From Chloroflexota bacterium (GTDB lineage Bacteria; Chloroflexota; Anaerolineae; J102), in contig JAKOVD010000201.1 in assembly GCA_029782215.1 (NCBI GenBank), positions 56,777-120,776 of the forward strand: a stretch of 64,000 nt of DNA. Direction: 5' to 3'. Positions 16,692 to 25,668 of the stretch are shown here, one piece after another. The position numbers and the translations under genes are program-made. Within the stretch, counting starts at the first letter, position 1. Every line of letters begins with the position of its first letter. Below the pieces are notes generated by a model. That model worked only from the letters and a program-made list of their open reading frames with translations, did not search any database and had not been told where the DNA came from.

Positions 16692-18215
16692 TCAATGCAC
16701 CCAGTCCCGCAGGAACTGGATGAGGAGGCGCACGCCGAAGGCCGTGGCGCCCTTGGGGTACATCGGTCGCGCTGCCGGCGCCCACGCCATGTTCGCCAGG
16801 TCGATGTGCGCCCAGGGGTAGCCTTCGGTGAAATGCTGGAGGAACTTGGCGCTCGTGCTGACGCCTGCGGCCTTGTCCGGCATGGTCGAGTTCTTGACGT
16901 CGGCGAACTCGCTGGCGATGTCCTGGGCGTAGTCATCGTACATTGGCATCGGCCACAGCCTTTCCCCGGTGGCGGCCGACGCCGCCAGCAGGCGATCCTG
17001 CAGCCAGGCATCCGGGGTGAAGAGGCCTGCTGCCCTGGGTCCCAACGCCAGGCCGATGGTGGCGGTCAGGGTCGCCAGGTCGATGACGGCCCTGGCCTTC
17101 TGGTAGCGGCCGGCGTAGGCCAGGGCGTCGGCCAGGATCATGCGCCCTTCGGCGTCGGTGGAGATGACCTCCATGGTCTTGCCGGTCATGCCGCGGTAGA
17201 CATCCCCCGGCTTCTGCGCCTTGCCGTTGATCATGTTCTCGCACAGCGGCGTCAGGCCCACGACGTGCAGGGGCAGGTCGAGCAGCGCCGCCGCCCGCAG
17301 CGCCGCCATCACGTCAGCGGCGCCTGCCATGTCTCCTTTCATCTTCCACATCGTCGCCTTCGACTCGACCTTGAGGGTATAGCCGCCCGTGTCAAAGGTC
17401 ACGCCCTTCCCCACCAGGACCACGGTGTCCAGTTCGCCGGCGCGCTCGCGGTTGTGCTCCAGGATGACGAACTTGGGCGGCTCGTCGCTCCCCTTCGCCA
17501 CGGCGAGCAGGATGCCCATGCCCAGGGCCTCTATGTCCTCGCGCTCAAGCACCGTACAGGCCAGCCCGCTGGCGGCGGCCATGCCTCGGGCGGCTTCGAC
17601 CAGGTAGGTGGGCGTAGCGACGTTGGACGGCGCCGCCGCCAGGTCGCGGGCGAACAGGGCGCTCTCGGCGATGATGCGCCCTACCCTGGCGCCGTCTGCC
17701 ACCGCCTCCACGCTCTCCTGGCTCCATTCCACGAGCACCAGCTCTTCGATGCCGGGCTTGGGGCCGGCGCCGCTGGCCTGCCGCGGCATCACGTAGGCTT
17801 CCATCAGGCTCGCCTCGACGACCGCCTGGGCGGCTTCGGCAGGGGCCAGGCCACCTGCGCCGGTCCCGTGGACGATGGTGGCCACGCGGCGGGCGCCGGT
17901 CTGCCGGGCGGCGGCCACGGCGGCAGCCGCTGCCGTCCGCACCGCAGCCAAGCCGAAGTGGGCGCGATCTCCCAGCCCCACCACCAGGACGCGGGGGCTG
18001 GGCAGGGCGCCGAACGTATGCAGCAGCGTCGTCTGGCCCAACCCGCCCCTCGCATCGCCCAGGGCGATGAGGGCGCTTAGGCGGCCGCCCAGCGCCTTGT
18101 CGACGACGCCGGTGGCGCCGCCCGGCTCCGTGACCCCCTCGAAGAGGTTGACGATGATCAGGTCAGCCGCCGTTTCCTGGATGCTGCCCTGAAGGACCGT
18201 GACTTGCATGGACAT
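16692..18215 (-). CDS. pepA: Leucyl aminopeptidase (M17 family)
   Basis: A 507-residue cytoplasmic metallo-aminopeptidase releasing N-terminal residues from peptides. The catalytic C-terminal domain shows GKGVTFDTGGY (near residue 271), KGDMAGAA, and STDAEGRM near residue 350, which matches the family signature NTDAEGRL except for Ser in place of Asn; the metal-binding Asp and Glu are kept. The N-terminal domain is the usual macro-like fold. It starts 14 bases after the aldo/keto reductase stop, so the two are co-transcribed. Length is normal. Confidence 0.93.
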   Translation of the reverse strand: MSMQVTVLQGSIQETAADLIIVNLFEGVTEPGGATGVVDKALGGRLSALIALGDARGGLGQTTLLHTFGALPSPRVLVVGLGDRAHFGLAAVRTAAAAAVAAARQTGARRVATIVHGTGAGGLAPAEAAQAVVEASLMEAYVMPRQASGAGPKPGIEELVLVEWSQESVEAVADGARVGRIIAESALFARDLAAAPSNVATPTYLVEAARGMAAASGLACTVLEREDIEALGMGILLAVAKGSDEPPKFVILEHNRERAGELDTVVLVGKGVTFDTGGYTLKVESKATMWKMKGDMAGAADVMAALRAAALLDLPLHVVGLTPLCENMINGKAQKPGDVYRGMTGKTMEVISTDAEGRMILADALAYAGRYQKARAVIDLATLTATIGLALGPRAAGLFTPDAWLQDRLLAASAATGERLWPMPMYDDYAQDIASEFADVKNSTMPDKAAGVSTSAKFLQHFTEGYPWAHIDLANMAWAPAARPMYPKGATAFGVRLLIQFLRDWVH

Positions 18216-18229
18216 GGCGAGCCTGCCGT

Positions 18230-19213
18230 CTACCAGCGCTGGTGCACCAGGTCACGGATACGGGCATCGTAGATCGCCTGCACCTTCGCCATCTGCTCCG
18301 CGGTCAAGGGCGGCAGGTCGGCAGCAGCGGCATTGTCTGCTTCCTGGGCCGGACTCTTGGCGCCGGGGATGACGGTGGAGACCGCATCGAACATCAGGAT
18401 CCAGCGCAGGGCCCACTGCGCCATCGTGGCGCCGGGCGGCACCAGGGGCCGCAGTTCCTCGACCGCGGCCAGGCCCGTCTCGTAGTCCACGCCGGAGAAG
18501 GTTTCCCCGACGTTGAAGGCTTCGCCGTGGCGGTTGTAGTTGCGGTGGTCATCAGTCGTGAACGTCGTGCTGCCGCTCATGCGGCCGGTGAGCATGCCGC
18601 TGGCCAGGGGCACGCGGGCGAGGATGCCCACCTGGCGGCGCTTGGCCTCCTGGAAGAACAGCTCGGAAGGCCGCAGGCGGAACATGTTGAAGATGATCTG
18701 GATGCTTTGCACGCCCGGATACTCAATCGCCTTGAGCCCTTCTTCGACCTTCTCAACGCTCACGCCGTAGTACTTGATATTGCCCGCCTTGACCAGGTCG
18801 TCCAGGGCGGCAAACACTTCGGGGCGGTAGTACACCTCAGTCGGCGGGCAGTGGAGCTGGACCAGGTCCAGGCAGTCAGTCTCCAGGTTGGTCAAGCTGC
18901 GCTCGACGAACCGGGTCAGGTTGGCGGCGTTGTAGCCGTCGGCGTTGTGAGGGCTCAGGCGACGGCCGGCCTTGGTAACGACGTAGAACGGCTCCGAACG
19001 CTCGCGGCGGAGCCGGGCGAGCAGCCGCTCGCTGCGGCCGTCGCCGTAGACATCGGCGGTGTCGAAGAAGTTGACGCCCAGGTCAAGCGCCCGGTACAGC
19101 GTGGCCATGGCGGTGGCCTCGTCGACCTGGCCCCAGTCAGCGCCGATGGCCCAGGCGCCAAAGCCAACCTCAGCAATGTTCCAGCCAGTGCGGCCAAACG
19201 AACGGTATTTCAT
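18230..19213 (-). CDS. Aldo/keto reductase
   Basis: A 327-residue NADPH-dependent aldo/keto reductase with the complete tetrad Asp51, Tyr56, Lys81 and His121 (FFDTADVYG, VVTKAG, LVQLHCP). It reduces an aldehyde or ketone; the substrate is unknown. The start at 19213 (MKYRSFGRTGWN) matches the family and has AAGGAG about 11 bases upstream. It lies directly upstream of pepA and 95 bases after a second aldo/keto reductase; the two share the fold but are clearly different in sequence, so this is not a recent duplication. Confidence 0.92.
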   Translation of the reverse strand: MKYRSFGRTGWNIAEVGFGAWAIGADWGQVDEATAMATLYRALDLGVNFFDTADVYGDGRSERLLARLRRERSEPFYVVTKAGRRLSPHNADGYNAANLTRFVERSLTNLETDCLDLVQLHCPPTEVYYRPEVFAALDDLVKAGNIKYYGVSVEKVEEGLKAIEYPGVQSIQIIFNMFRLRPSELFFQEAKRRQVGILARVPLASGMLTGRMSGSTTFTTDDHRNYNRHGEAFNVGETFSGVDYETGLAAVEELRPLVPPGATMAQWALRWILMFDAVSTVIPGAKSPAQEADNAAAADLPPLTAEQMAKVQAIYDARIRDLVHQRW

Positions 19214-19308
19214 TGCGCTATGTACTCCTTGAAACAAGATGGGTGACGTGGCTCAAAAGGAAGAGGCAGTAGATTCATTGGCGCCATTCGGCGGCGTACC
19301 GGCAGCCC

Positions 19309-20166
19309 TCATGTGAACAGAGGCTCCATTTCCAGCCGGGTGGTCATGGCGGTCATGTCGGCAATAGGGCGCTCCGGTTCATAGCGGCTGGCCGCATCCA
19401 GCACCCTGGGGAGCAGATCGACATCCCCGGGCGTGTTCAGGAAGAGCTCCGGCCGGGCAAACACCCAATGCACGGCGCGGTCGATGTCGGACTGGTCCTC
19501 GAAGGGCTCGTACCAGGTGGTGCGCGTGTGCTCCCGGCCGCCCCATGGCCGCCGCGTCAGCGTCTTGATCGCCTGCATGGCGACGTTGCGCTCCCGGCAC
19601 ACCGCGGCCAGCGCCTCGAAACCGGCGGCGTACGCCGGGTTCTGCAGGAGCGGGGCGTTGTAGGGCAACAGCACGGAGTCAAAGGGGATGCGGTCCAGGG
19701 CGGCAAGGTGCAGGCGGGTGATGTCGAGCCCGTGACCGGTGATGCCGATGAAACGGGTGAGCCCCTGAGCCTGCGCTTCCAGCAGCGCCTCTGCCGCCCC
19801 ACCTGGCCCCATGACCTTCTCCCACGTGGCATCGTCGCTCACGTTGTGGAGCTGCATGAGATCGACCTGGTCCACCCGCAGCAGGTCGAGCGACCGGCGG
19901 ATCGATTCCCAGGCCGGGCGATAGGTCCGCTCCTCCACCTTGGTAGCCAGGAAGAAATCCCGCCGGCGGCGCGCCATCCAGGGGCCGATCAGCCTCTCAG
20001 AGGCGCCGTACGTGGCCGCCGTGTCGATGTGGTTGACGCCGTAGGCCAGCAGCACGTCCAGGGTGCGGTCGACTTCCGCCTGCGTGGAATGGTCGAAGGC
20101 GGCGGCGCCGAACAGGGTGCGCGTGCTGATGTGGCCGGTGCGGCCAAAAGACATGGTGGGAATCAT
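19309..20166 (-). CDS. Aldo/keto reductase (second)
   Basis: A 285-residue aldo/keto reductase. Tetrad residues are visible: Asp48 and Tyr53 (HIDTAATYG), Lys76 (LATKVE) and His107 (MQLHN). It is shorter than the neighbouring enzyme and belongs to the subgroup with a conserved 'GITGHGLD' strand and no long C-terminal loop. GGAGG lies 10 bases before the ATG. The substrate cannot be predicted. It is 25 bases after the uracil-DNA glycosylase gene. Confidence 0.9.
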   Translation of the reverse strand: MIPTMSFGRTGHISTRTLFGAAAFDHSTQAEVDRTLDVLLAYGVNHIDTAATYGASERLIGPWMARRRRDFFLATKVEERTYRPAWESIRRSLDLLRVDQVDLMQLHNVSDDATWEKVMGPGGAAEALLEAQAQGLTRFIGITGHGLDITRLHLAALDRIPFDSVLLPYNAPLLQNPAYAAGFEALAAVCRERNVAMQAIKTLTRRPWGGREHTRTTWYEPFEDQSDIDRAVHWVFARPELFLNTPGDVDLLPRVLDAASRYEPERPIADMTAMTTRLEMEPLFT

Positions 20167-20191
20167 GGGTGCAATACCTCCATTGGTCGGA

Positions 20192-20794
20192 TCAAAGGTT
20201 CAGTTCCTGCCGTACGGCCTCGAGCTGCGCCAGCGCCTGCCGCACCAGGGCCTGGTTGGCCGGCGCCTGCGTCCACGCCGAAGCGCCCGATGGGTGCGGG
20301 AGCGGCACGACGATGCGGCCTTCGATCTGGAAGCGCTGGCCCACCAGGTCGATGAGCTTGCGGTCCGCGCCGAAGAAACGGGCGATAGCCAAGGCGCCGA
20401 CAGGAACGAGCACAGCAGGGTCCACCAGCGCGACCTCGGCCTCAAGCCAGGGTGCGCACAGCTCCTGTTCGGGGCGGGAAGGAGCGCGGTCGCCGCGGCC
20501 GGAACGGTTGGGGCCGGGAAAGCACTTGGTGATTGAGGTGATGTAGAACCGGCTGCGTGCTTCGGCCTCGGTCCATCCGGCGCTCTGGAGCCAGCGAAAC
20601 AACCTGGCGCCGGCGCTGCCGCTGAAGGGCCTGTGCGTCTCGCCCACCTCGACCCTGCCCGGCGCCTGCCCCACGACCATGACGCGTGCGCCGGCTGCGC
20701 CTGAGAAGATGGGCGGCCCCTGGACCGGATGACCGGCGGCCTGGCAGCGGGTGCAGCCGCGCAATTGGTGGTGAATGGCGGCGAGCTCCTCCAT
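20192..20794 (-). CDS. Uracil-DNA glycosylase, 4Fe-4S type (family 4-like)
   Basis: A 200-residue glycosylase that removes uracil from DNA. Four cysteines placed as in family 4 enzymes (Cys14, Cys17, Cys91, Cys113) should hold a 4Fe-4S cluster; the uracil pocket motif is GQAPG (about 42-46) and the DNA-binding motif HPSG (167-170). The ATG at 20794 overlaps the aminotransferase stop (TGATG), so it is translationally coupled; a TTG one codon upstream is less likely. Confidence 0.9.
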   Translation of the reverse strand: MEELAAIHHQLRGCTRCQAAGHPVQGPPIFSGAAGARVMVVGQAPGRVEVGETHRPFSGSAGARLFRWLQSAGWTEAEARSRFYITSITKCFPGPNRSGRGDRAPSRPEQELCAPWLEAEVALVDPAVLVPVGALAIARFFGADRKLIDLVGQRFQIEGRIVVPLPHPSGASAWTQAPANQALVRQALAQLEAVRQELNL

Positions 20795-21978
20795 CAAGCC
20801 AGCCTTTGCAGGCGCTCGGCCGCGGCCGTGAGGGTGGCGTCGGTCTTGCAGAAGCAGAAGCGCGCCAGGTGGCTGGCCAACGGCCGGTGCGCCTCACTGT
20901 AGAAGGCGCCTGGCGGAATGGCCGCCACACCGATGGCCGTCGTGAGCCAGCGGCAAAAGGCGTCGTCCGAAGGAAAATCGTAGGCCGACGTGTCGGCGAC
21001 GATGAAATACGTGCCCTGGGGCGTCAGCGGGGACAGCCGCGCCGCCGCCAGGATGGCCGCCAGGCGGTCGCGCTTGTCCTGGTACATCGCCGCCATGTCG
21101 GGGTAGTAGCCGAGTGCCCTGGCCTTTTCCAGGGCATGGGCCACCGCCACCTGGAAAGGCGTGGCGATACTGAAGGTCATCCACTGCGTGGCGGCGCGCA
21201 CAGCGGCCACCAGGGGAGCAGGGCCGATGCTCCAGCCGACCTTCCAGCCGGTGATGGAGAAGGTTTTGCCCGCAGACCCGATGGAGAGTGTCCGCTCCCA
21301 CATGCCGGGCAGGCTCGCCATGCGGACCATGCTCACGCCGTCGTAGGTCATGCGCTCATAGGCCTCGTCGGCGATCACGACCACGTCATGGGCCTGGCAC
21401 AGCCCGGCGATCTCGGCGTTCTCGGCGGACGCAAAGACCTTGCCCGTGGGGTTATGAGGCGTATTGAGGAACAGCAGCCTGGTGCGCGGCCCGAAGGCCG
21501 CCGCCAGCTCATCCGGGTCATAGCGCCAGGCGCCGTCTGCCTGGGGATAGAGCGGGACATAGCGAGGCACGCCGCCGGCCATGATCACGTCGGCGGGATA
21601 GGCATCATAGAACGGCTCGAAGAGGATGACCTCGTCGCCGGGATCGAGCAGCCCCTGGCAGGCCGCAAACAGGCTGGCGGTGGCCCCGGCCGTCACCTGG
21701 ATTTCGGTCCAGGGATCGACCGGTCTGCCAAGGTCGGCGCTGGCCTGCGCCGCCAGGGCCTGCACCAGCGCCGGGTGGCCGCCGTAGCGCGTATACTGGT
21801 TATGGTCGGCGGCAATAGCCGCTTCCGCGGCCTCCTTGACGAAGTCAGGAGCGGCGAAATTGGGGAACCCCTGCCCCAGGTTCACGGCGCCGTGGGCTTC
21901 CGCCAGGGCCGTGAACTCGGCAAAGACCGTGACGCCAAACCCGGCCACGCGGCCGGCAGGTGAAACAAGATGGCTCAA
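20794..21978 (-). CDS. Class I/II aminotransferase (YbdL/kynurenine aminotransferase-like)
   Basis: A 394-residue PLP enzyme, fold type I. The PLP lysine is in SIGSAGKTFSITGWKVGW, and HNPTGKVF, DEAYERMTYDG and the N-terminal VNLGQGFPNF are typical of the methionine/kynurenine aminotransferase (YbdL) branch. I place the start at the TTG at 21978 (LSHLVSPAGRV) because GGAG lies 6 bases upstream; an in-frame ATG at 22074 would add 32 unconvincing residues. It heads the minus-strand run ending with DUF4380. The amino donor is not certain. Confidence 0.88.
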   Translation of the reverse strand: MSHLVSPAGRVAGFGVTVFAEFTALAEAHGAVNLGQGFPNFAAPDFVKEAAEAAIAADHNQYTRYGGHPALVQALAAQASADLGRPVDPWTEIQVTAGATASLFAACQGLLDPGDEVILFEPFYDAYPADVIMAGGVPRYVPLYPQADGAWRYDPDELAAAFGPRTRLLFLNTPHNPTGKVFASAENAEIAGLCQAHDVVVIADEAYERMTYDGVSMVRMASLPGMWERTLSIGSAGKTFSITGWKVGWSIGPAPLVAAVRAATQWMTFSIATPFQVAVAHALEKARALGYYPDMAAMYQDKRDRLAAILAAARLSPLTPQGTYFIVADTSAYDFPSDDAFCRWLTTAIGVAAIPPGAFYSEAHRPLASHLARFCFCKTDATLTAAAERLQRLA

Positions 21979-22406
21979 GGCGCACTCCGGCGAACAAGGT
22001 AACAGCGTGGCTGCGATTGTATCATGGCGTGATAGCCGCACCCAAGACCCTCCAGCTTCACGGGTGCGGCTCACGTTTTCGCGCGATTCACCGCAAAGCA
22101 GACACGAATGGAAGGAACACGAGCAGATTCCACCAACACGGCCAACTTAGCGACGGCGCACTCACGATCGTGAATCCTTTTCGGGGTGGCTGGCAAGGCA
22201 ACCCGGCGCTTGCAAACGTTGGGGTGACTGCCGGGGATGCCCCATAGGCGTACGCCGATCGGCGCAACAGGCGGCGCCGCTGCGCGAGGGTCGCCATCTG
22301 TGTTCAAGTACACAATCAAATTTGCGTTGAAACCGGGCAAGCATCAAGATGGCCGGAGCTATTCGCCAGCTCCCCCAGGACCTCTCCCCAGCACGATTAG
22401 TGCATC
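21979..22406. other. Non-coding stretch with a hairpin, between divergent genes
   Basis: About 430 bases between the aminotransferase and the DMT transporter. A 10-bp inverted repeat (22034-22043 with 22062-22071) is followed on the plus strand by a short T run, resembling a terminator although no plus-strand gene precedes it. No convincing coding frame or RNA gene is seen in the rest. Confidence 0.5.
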
Positions 22407-23342
22407 ATGATCGAGACAGCAAGCAGGGCGCCCGACCAACAGCTCACCAGGGGCTACACCATCGCCCTGATCGCCACGGTAGTGTGGTCAACCACGCCGG
22501 TCTTCATCGGCTACCTGATCGCAAGCTATGGGATGCCGCCCCTGGCGCTTGCCTTTTGGCGCGACCTGCTCGTCGGCCTCGGCATCGCCGCCGTGCTTGC
22601 CTTTGTGGCGCCGCACATGCTGCGCATCGAGCGCCGTTATGGGCGCTTCCTGCTCCTTTACGGCTTCATCCTCGCCAGCTTCAATGGCATCTGGACGGTC
22701 TCGGTGGCGTTCAACGGCGCCGCCGTCGCCACGGTCCTCATCTACAGCTCCACTGCCTTCAGCGTGGTGCTGGGATGGCGGCTCTTTGCCGAACCGCTCA
22801 ACGGCGCCAAGGTCGTGGCCGTGCTGTTGGCGCTTGCCGGGTGCATCCTCGTCGCCGGCGCTTATGATCCGGCGGTTTGGCGACTCAATCCGCTCGGTCT
22901 GATCCTGGGCTTGCTCTCCGGACTGGCTTTTGCGCTGTACAGCATCATGGGCCGGGCGGCGGCGTGGCGCAGCATCCCGCCCTGGAGCACCATGTTCTCC
23001 ATCTTCCTGATCGGCGCCGGTTTCCTCCTGGTCTTTCAGGTCGTTTCCGCCCCTTTGACAGGCACCGCCGTGGCATCTCAGCTCTTTTGGCTGGGCACGT
23101 CGCTGTCCGGCTGGGCTATCCTCATCGCCCTCGCTCTCGGGCCCACGGCTGCCGGCTACGGCCTCTTTACCGTGAGCCTCACCTACCTCCCGGCCAGCGT
23201 CGCCAATCTCATCGCCACGCTGGAGCCGGCGTTCACGGCCATCCTCGCCTATTTCCTGCTTGGGGAACACTTATCGCCGGTGCAGCTTGTGGGCAGCGGC
23301 CTCATCCTGCTCAGCGTCGTCCTGGTGCGTCTCAGGTCCTAG
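22407..23342 (+). CDS. EamA/DMT family transporter
   Basis: A 311-residue inner-membrane protein with about ten hydrophobic helices in two EamA halves (each with a Trp- or Phe-rich first helix and a 'NLIATLEPAFTAILAYFLLGE' type last helix). DMT/EamA proteins export small metabolites such as amino acids; the substrate is not evident. The ATG at 22407 gives a short polar N-terminus before helix 1. It stands alone, 100 bases upstream of the lytic transglycosylase, which has its own promoter. Confidence 0.9.
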   Translation: MIETASRAPDQQLTRGYTIALIATVVWSTTPVFIGYLIASYGMPPLALAFWRDLLVGLGIAAVLAFVAPHMLRIERRYGRFLLLYGFILASFNGIWTVSVAFNGAAVATVLIYSSTAFSVVLGWRLFAEPLNGAKVVAVLLALAGCILVAGAYDPAVWRLNPLGLILGLLSGLAFALYSIMGRAAAWRSIPPWSTMFSIFLIGAGFLLVFQVVSAPLTGTAVASQLFWLGTSLSGWAILIALALGPTAAGYGLFTVSLTYLPASVANLIATLEPAFTAILAYFLLGEHLSPVQLVGSGLILLSVVLVRLRS

Positions 23343-23372
23343 CCAACACAGAAGCGGTTTGCACATCTGGGG

Positions 23373-23401
23373 TTAGGAAATGAACAATCCCGTGCTATAA
23401 T
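23373..23401 (+). promoter_or_regulatory. Probable extended -10 promoter for transglycosylase
   Basis: TATAAT at 23396-23401 preceded by TGC (extended -10), with TTAGGA 17 bases upstream (23373-23378) as a weak -35. The site is 43 bases before the ATG at 23445. Confidence 0.6.
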
Positions 23402-23444
23402 CGTTGTGTTGGCGCCATTCTGCTCCTTCCCCCTTTAGAGCAAG

Positions 23445-23897
23445 ATGCTAAATCTCGAACCGATCTTCGCCAAGGTCGCCGCGGAATACGGCCTGGACAA
23501 ACATCGCCTGGCGGAACAGGGCTGGCGTGAAAGCCGGTGGAATCCTCAGGCCGTCGGCAAATCCAATGACATGGGCGTGATGCAGCTCCTGCCGGCCACC
23601 TGGAATGGGTGGGCGCCGCGGCTGGGCTTGACCGATCCCTTCGATGCCGAGAGCAACATCCGTGCCGGTGCCGCCTACCTCGTTTACCTGCGCAATTACG
23701 TCGAGGGCAGGCTCAAGCTGACCGGTTTTCAGTGGTCGTTGGTGGCCTACAATTGGGGCATCGGCAACGTCACCCGCCTGATCCAGGCTGGCAAAGGCTG
23801 GGGCGACATCCCCACCATCCGCCAGGACTACGCCATCAACATCCTCCTGGGCGGCGAAGTACGCGCCCTTGCCGCTGCCGAACCCCTGCCAGCATAG
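23445..23897 (+). CDS. Lytic transglycosylase SLT-domain protein
   Basis: A 150-residue protein that is essentially one SLT lysozyme-like domain: catalytic Glu29 in WRESRWNP, the GVMQLLPAT motif (44-52), and VAYNWGIGN. Such enzymes cleave the MurNAc-GlcNAc bond of peptidoglycan. There is no signal peptide or anchor, which is odd for a wall enzyme; it may leave by a holin-like or non-classical route, or be a phage-derived enzyme. No phage genes adjoin. DsbB follows 39 bases downstream in the same direction. Confidence 0.85.
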   Translation: MLNLEPIFAKVAAEYGLDKHRLAEQGWRESRWNPQAVGKSNDMGVMQLLPATWNGWAPRLGLTDPFDAESNIRAGAAYLVYLRNYVEGRLKLTGFQWSLVAYNWGIGNVTRLIQAGKGWGDIPTIRQDYAINILLGGEVRALAAAEPLPA

Positions 23898-23936
23898 AGG
23901 CTTCACTTTCCGCCCGCTGCATTTTCCCGTGATCTC

Positions 23937-24377
23937 ATGAACAGCACGCTTGGCCGCGCCAGCCTCTTCATCGCTCTCATCGCTGCCTGGGTTGCCATGT
24001 TGGGCAGCCTCTACTTCAGCCAGGTCCTGCATTGGACGCCGTGCACCCTGTGCTGGTACCAACGCATCCTGATGTACCCCCTGTCGATCCTGCTCCTGAT
24101 CGGCATTCTGCGCCGGGATGATGGGATTCCTTTCTACGTCCTGCCCTTCTCCGTCCTGGGCATCTTCGTGTCCACCTATCACTACCTCCTGCAGAAGACC
24201 GACCTCTTCACGGAGTCGCAGGCCTGCAGCGCCGGCGTGCCTTGCAGCATCGACTACCTCAACTGGATGGGCTTTGTCACGATTCCTTTCCTGGCCCTCA
24301 CCGCCTTCATCATCATTACGATCATGTGCCTCATCTTTTTGAGCGAGCGCACACCGGCTGACGCCGAGACGGCCTGA
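23937..24377 (+). CDS. Disulfide bond formation protein DsbB/BdbC
   Basis: A 146-residue membrane protein with four helices and two cysteine pairs facing outwards: Cys36-Cys39 (PCTLCWYQR) and Cys97-Cys103. This is the DsbB/BdbC plan; it reoxidises a DsbA-like thioredoxin and passes electrons to quinone. No DsbA lies next to it. The short form and the YQRI sequence after the CxxC are typical of BdbC. The next gene starts 50 bases downstream. Confidence 0.92.
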   Translation: MNSTLGRASLFIALIAAWVAMLGSLYFSQVLHWTPCTLCWYQRILMYPLSILLLIGILRRDDGIPFYVLPFSVLGIFVSTYHYLLQKTDLFTESQACSAGVPCSIDYLNWMGFVTIPFLALTAFIIITIMCLIFLSERTPADAETA

Positions 24378-24427
24378 GTTGACCATGCTCTATCACCGCC
24401 TCCCAGTCTCCAGGAGACGTCCTGCTC

Positions 24428-25621
24428 GTGTCTGAGCCCACCGCGGTCGAAGTCGAGGATGCGGGCGGGGCGCCGTTGGCAGGCCCGGCGGCGTCCCCGG
24501 CAAGTGTGGGCGCCGTCGGCACTGCGTTCGCGCCCCTGACGCTGGCAGAACTTGCGGGCTCTGCGGCTGCTGCCGCCGCGGGTCAGGCAGGGCCAACCCC
24601 AGCCGGGCCGCCGGAAGGCATCGTGGAAGCGCCGGAGCCTGCGGCTGTCGCCGTCACGGGCAAGGGCGAGCGCCATGCCCGGAACATGGGCTGCGTCCGT
24701 GATGCCCTTCTGGTGGCGCTTGGCGCCCTGGGCGGAAGTATGCTCGCCCTCGCCGTCCTGTTTTATGTCAACGGTACGCTGGATTTTGGCCAGGCCGAGC
24801 GCATCAAGCTGATCGAGAGCGGCACTGCCACCATTGAACAGCAGATGGGCGACTTGAGCGGCCATCTGCGGCAGCAGGCGACGGCGATGGACCAGGTCAA
24901 GGCGGATGCCGCTGCCGACGCCCAGCGCATCGCCGCCCTCAAAGCACAAAGCGACGCCGTGCAAACAGCCGCCAGCGATCTCGACAGGAGGCTGGCGCAG
25001 GCCGAGACAAAGAGTGCCGCCCAGGACGCCGCCATCGCCGGCGCCGTGCAGACCGCGGGCGAGCTGCGCTCCCAGCTTGATGCGGCCAACGCCCAGATCG
25101 CCACCTTGCAGGAGAGCGCCAACCGCCTGCAGCAGACCGCCCAGGACCTGCAGGCGCAGTTGGCTGGCGCCGCCACCGTTCAGCCGGCAGTCACACCCGG
25201 TGTGAGCAGCACACCCGAGGCGATGGCGCCTGCCTCCCCGACTTCGGGACAGTCCGCCATTCTCATGACGCCTGCCCTGCAGGCATTCCCATCTGCCATC
25301 CCCATTGCAGCGCCGCGATCAGGTCAGGGGCATCTCTTCGGCGTGATCTGGGCGGATGGCAACGGCAACGGCCAACCTGACGCCGGCGAAGAACCGATCC
25401 CCGGCGCCCGGGTCATCCTGCGCAGCCCCCTGGGCGCCGACCTCGCCACTTCGGTGACAGGCGCAGATGGCCGCTATCTCTTCGCCGACCTCGACCCCAA
25501 CCTGTACGGGCTGGCCGTCTTCATTCCCAGCCCGCTGTCTTCAGCCCAGGCACGCACCATCGCGGTCACTGTGGGCAGCGACAAGGCCGTCGAAGTCAAC
25601 GTCAACAGCCTCGCCCCCTGA
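24428..25621 (+). CDS. Membrane-anchored coiled-coil protein with SdrD_B-like domain
   Basis: A 397-residue protein beginning at GTG 24428 (GGAGACG upstream). Residues 1-88 are Ala/Pro-rich and probably cytoplasmic; one transmembrane helix lies at about 92-115; residues about 120-245 are a long Ala/Gln/Leu coiled coil. After a Thr/Pro/Ser-rich linker comes a C-terminal SdrD B-like or carboxypeptidase-regulatory-like beta domain (about 298-397) with an acidic DGNGNGQPDAGEE calcium-loop-like motif and 'TGADGRYLFADLDP'. It is probably displayed outside the cell. Function unknown. Confidence 0.8.
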   Translation: MSEPTAVEVEDAGGAPLAGPAASPASVGAVGTAFAPLTLAELAGSAAAAAAGQAGPTPAGPPEGIVEAPEPAAVAVTGKGERHARNMGCVRDALLVALGALGGSMLALAVLFYVNGTLDFGQAERIKLIESGTATIEQQMGDLSGHLRQQATAMDQVKADAAADAQRIAALKAQSDAVQTAASDLDRRLAQAETKSAAQDAAIAGAVQTAGELRSQLDAANAQIATLQESANRLQQTAQDLQAQLAGAATVQPAVTPGVSSTPEAMAPASPTSGQSAILMTPALQAFPSAIPIAAPRSGQGHLFGVIWADGNGNGQPDAGEEPIPGARVILRSPLGADLATSVTGADGRYLFADLDPNLYGLAVFIPSPLSSAQARTIAVTVGSDKAVEVNVNSLAP

Positions 25622-25668
25622 GAGCGCGCGTCTTGCTCCCAGGGAACAGGCAGGCAACTGTCCGCCCC

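Noticed and set aside
16695..18080. Open frame of 461 codons on the plus strand
   Set aside because: It is antisense to pepA, with no protein-like pattern.
22201..22340. Possible riboswitch or small RNA upstream of the DMT transporter
   Set aside because: The region is GC-rich with short self-complementary pieces, but no conserved riboswitch core was recognised.
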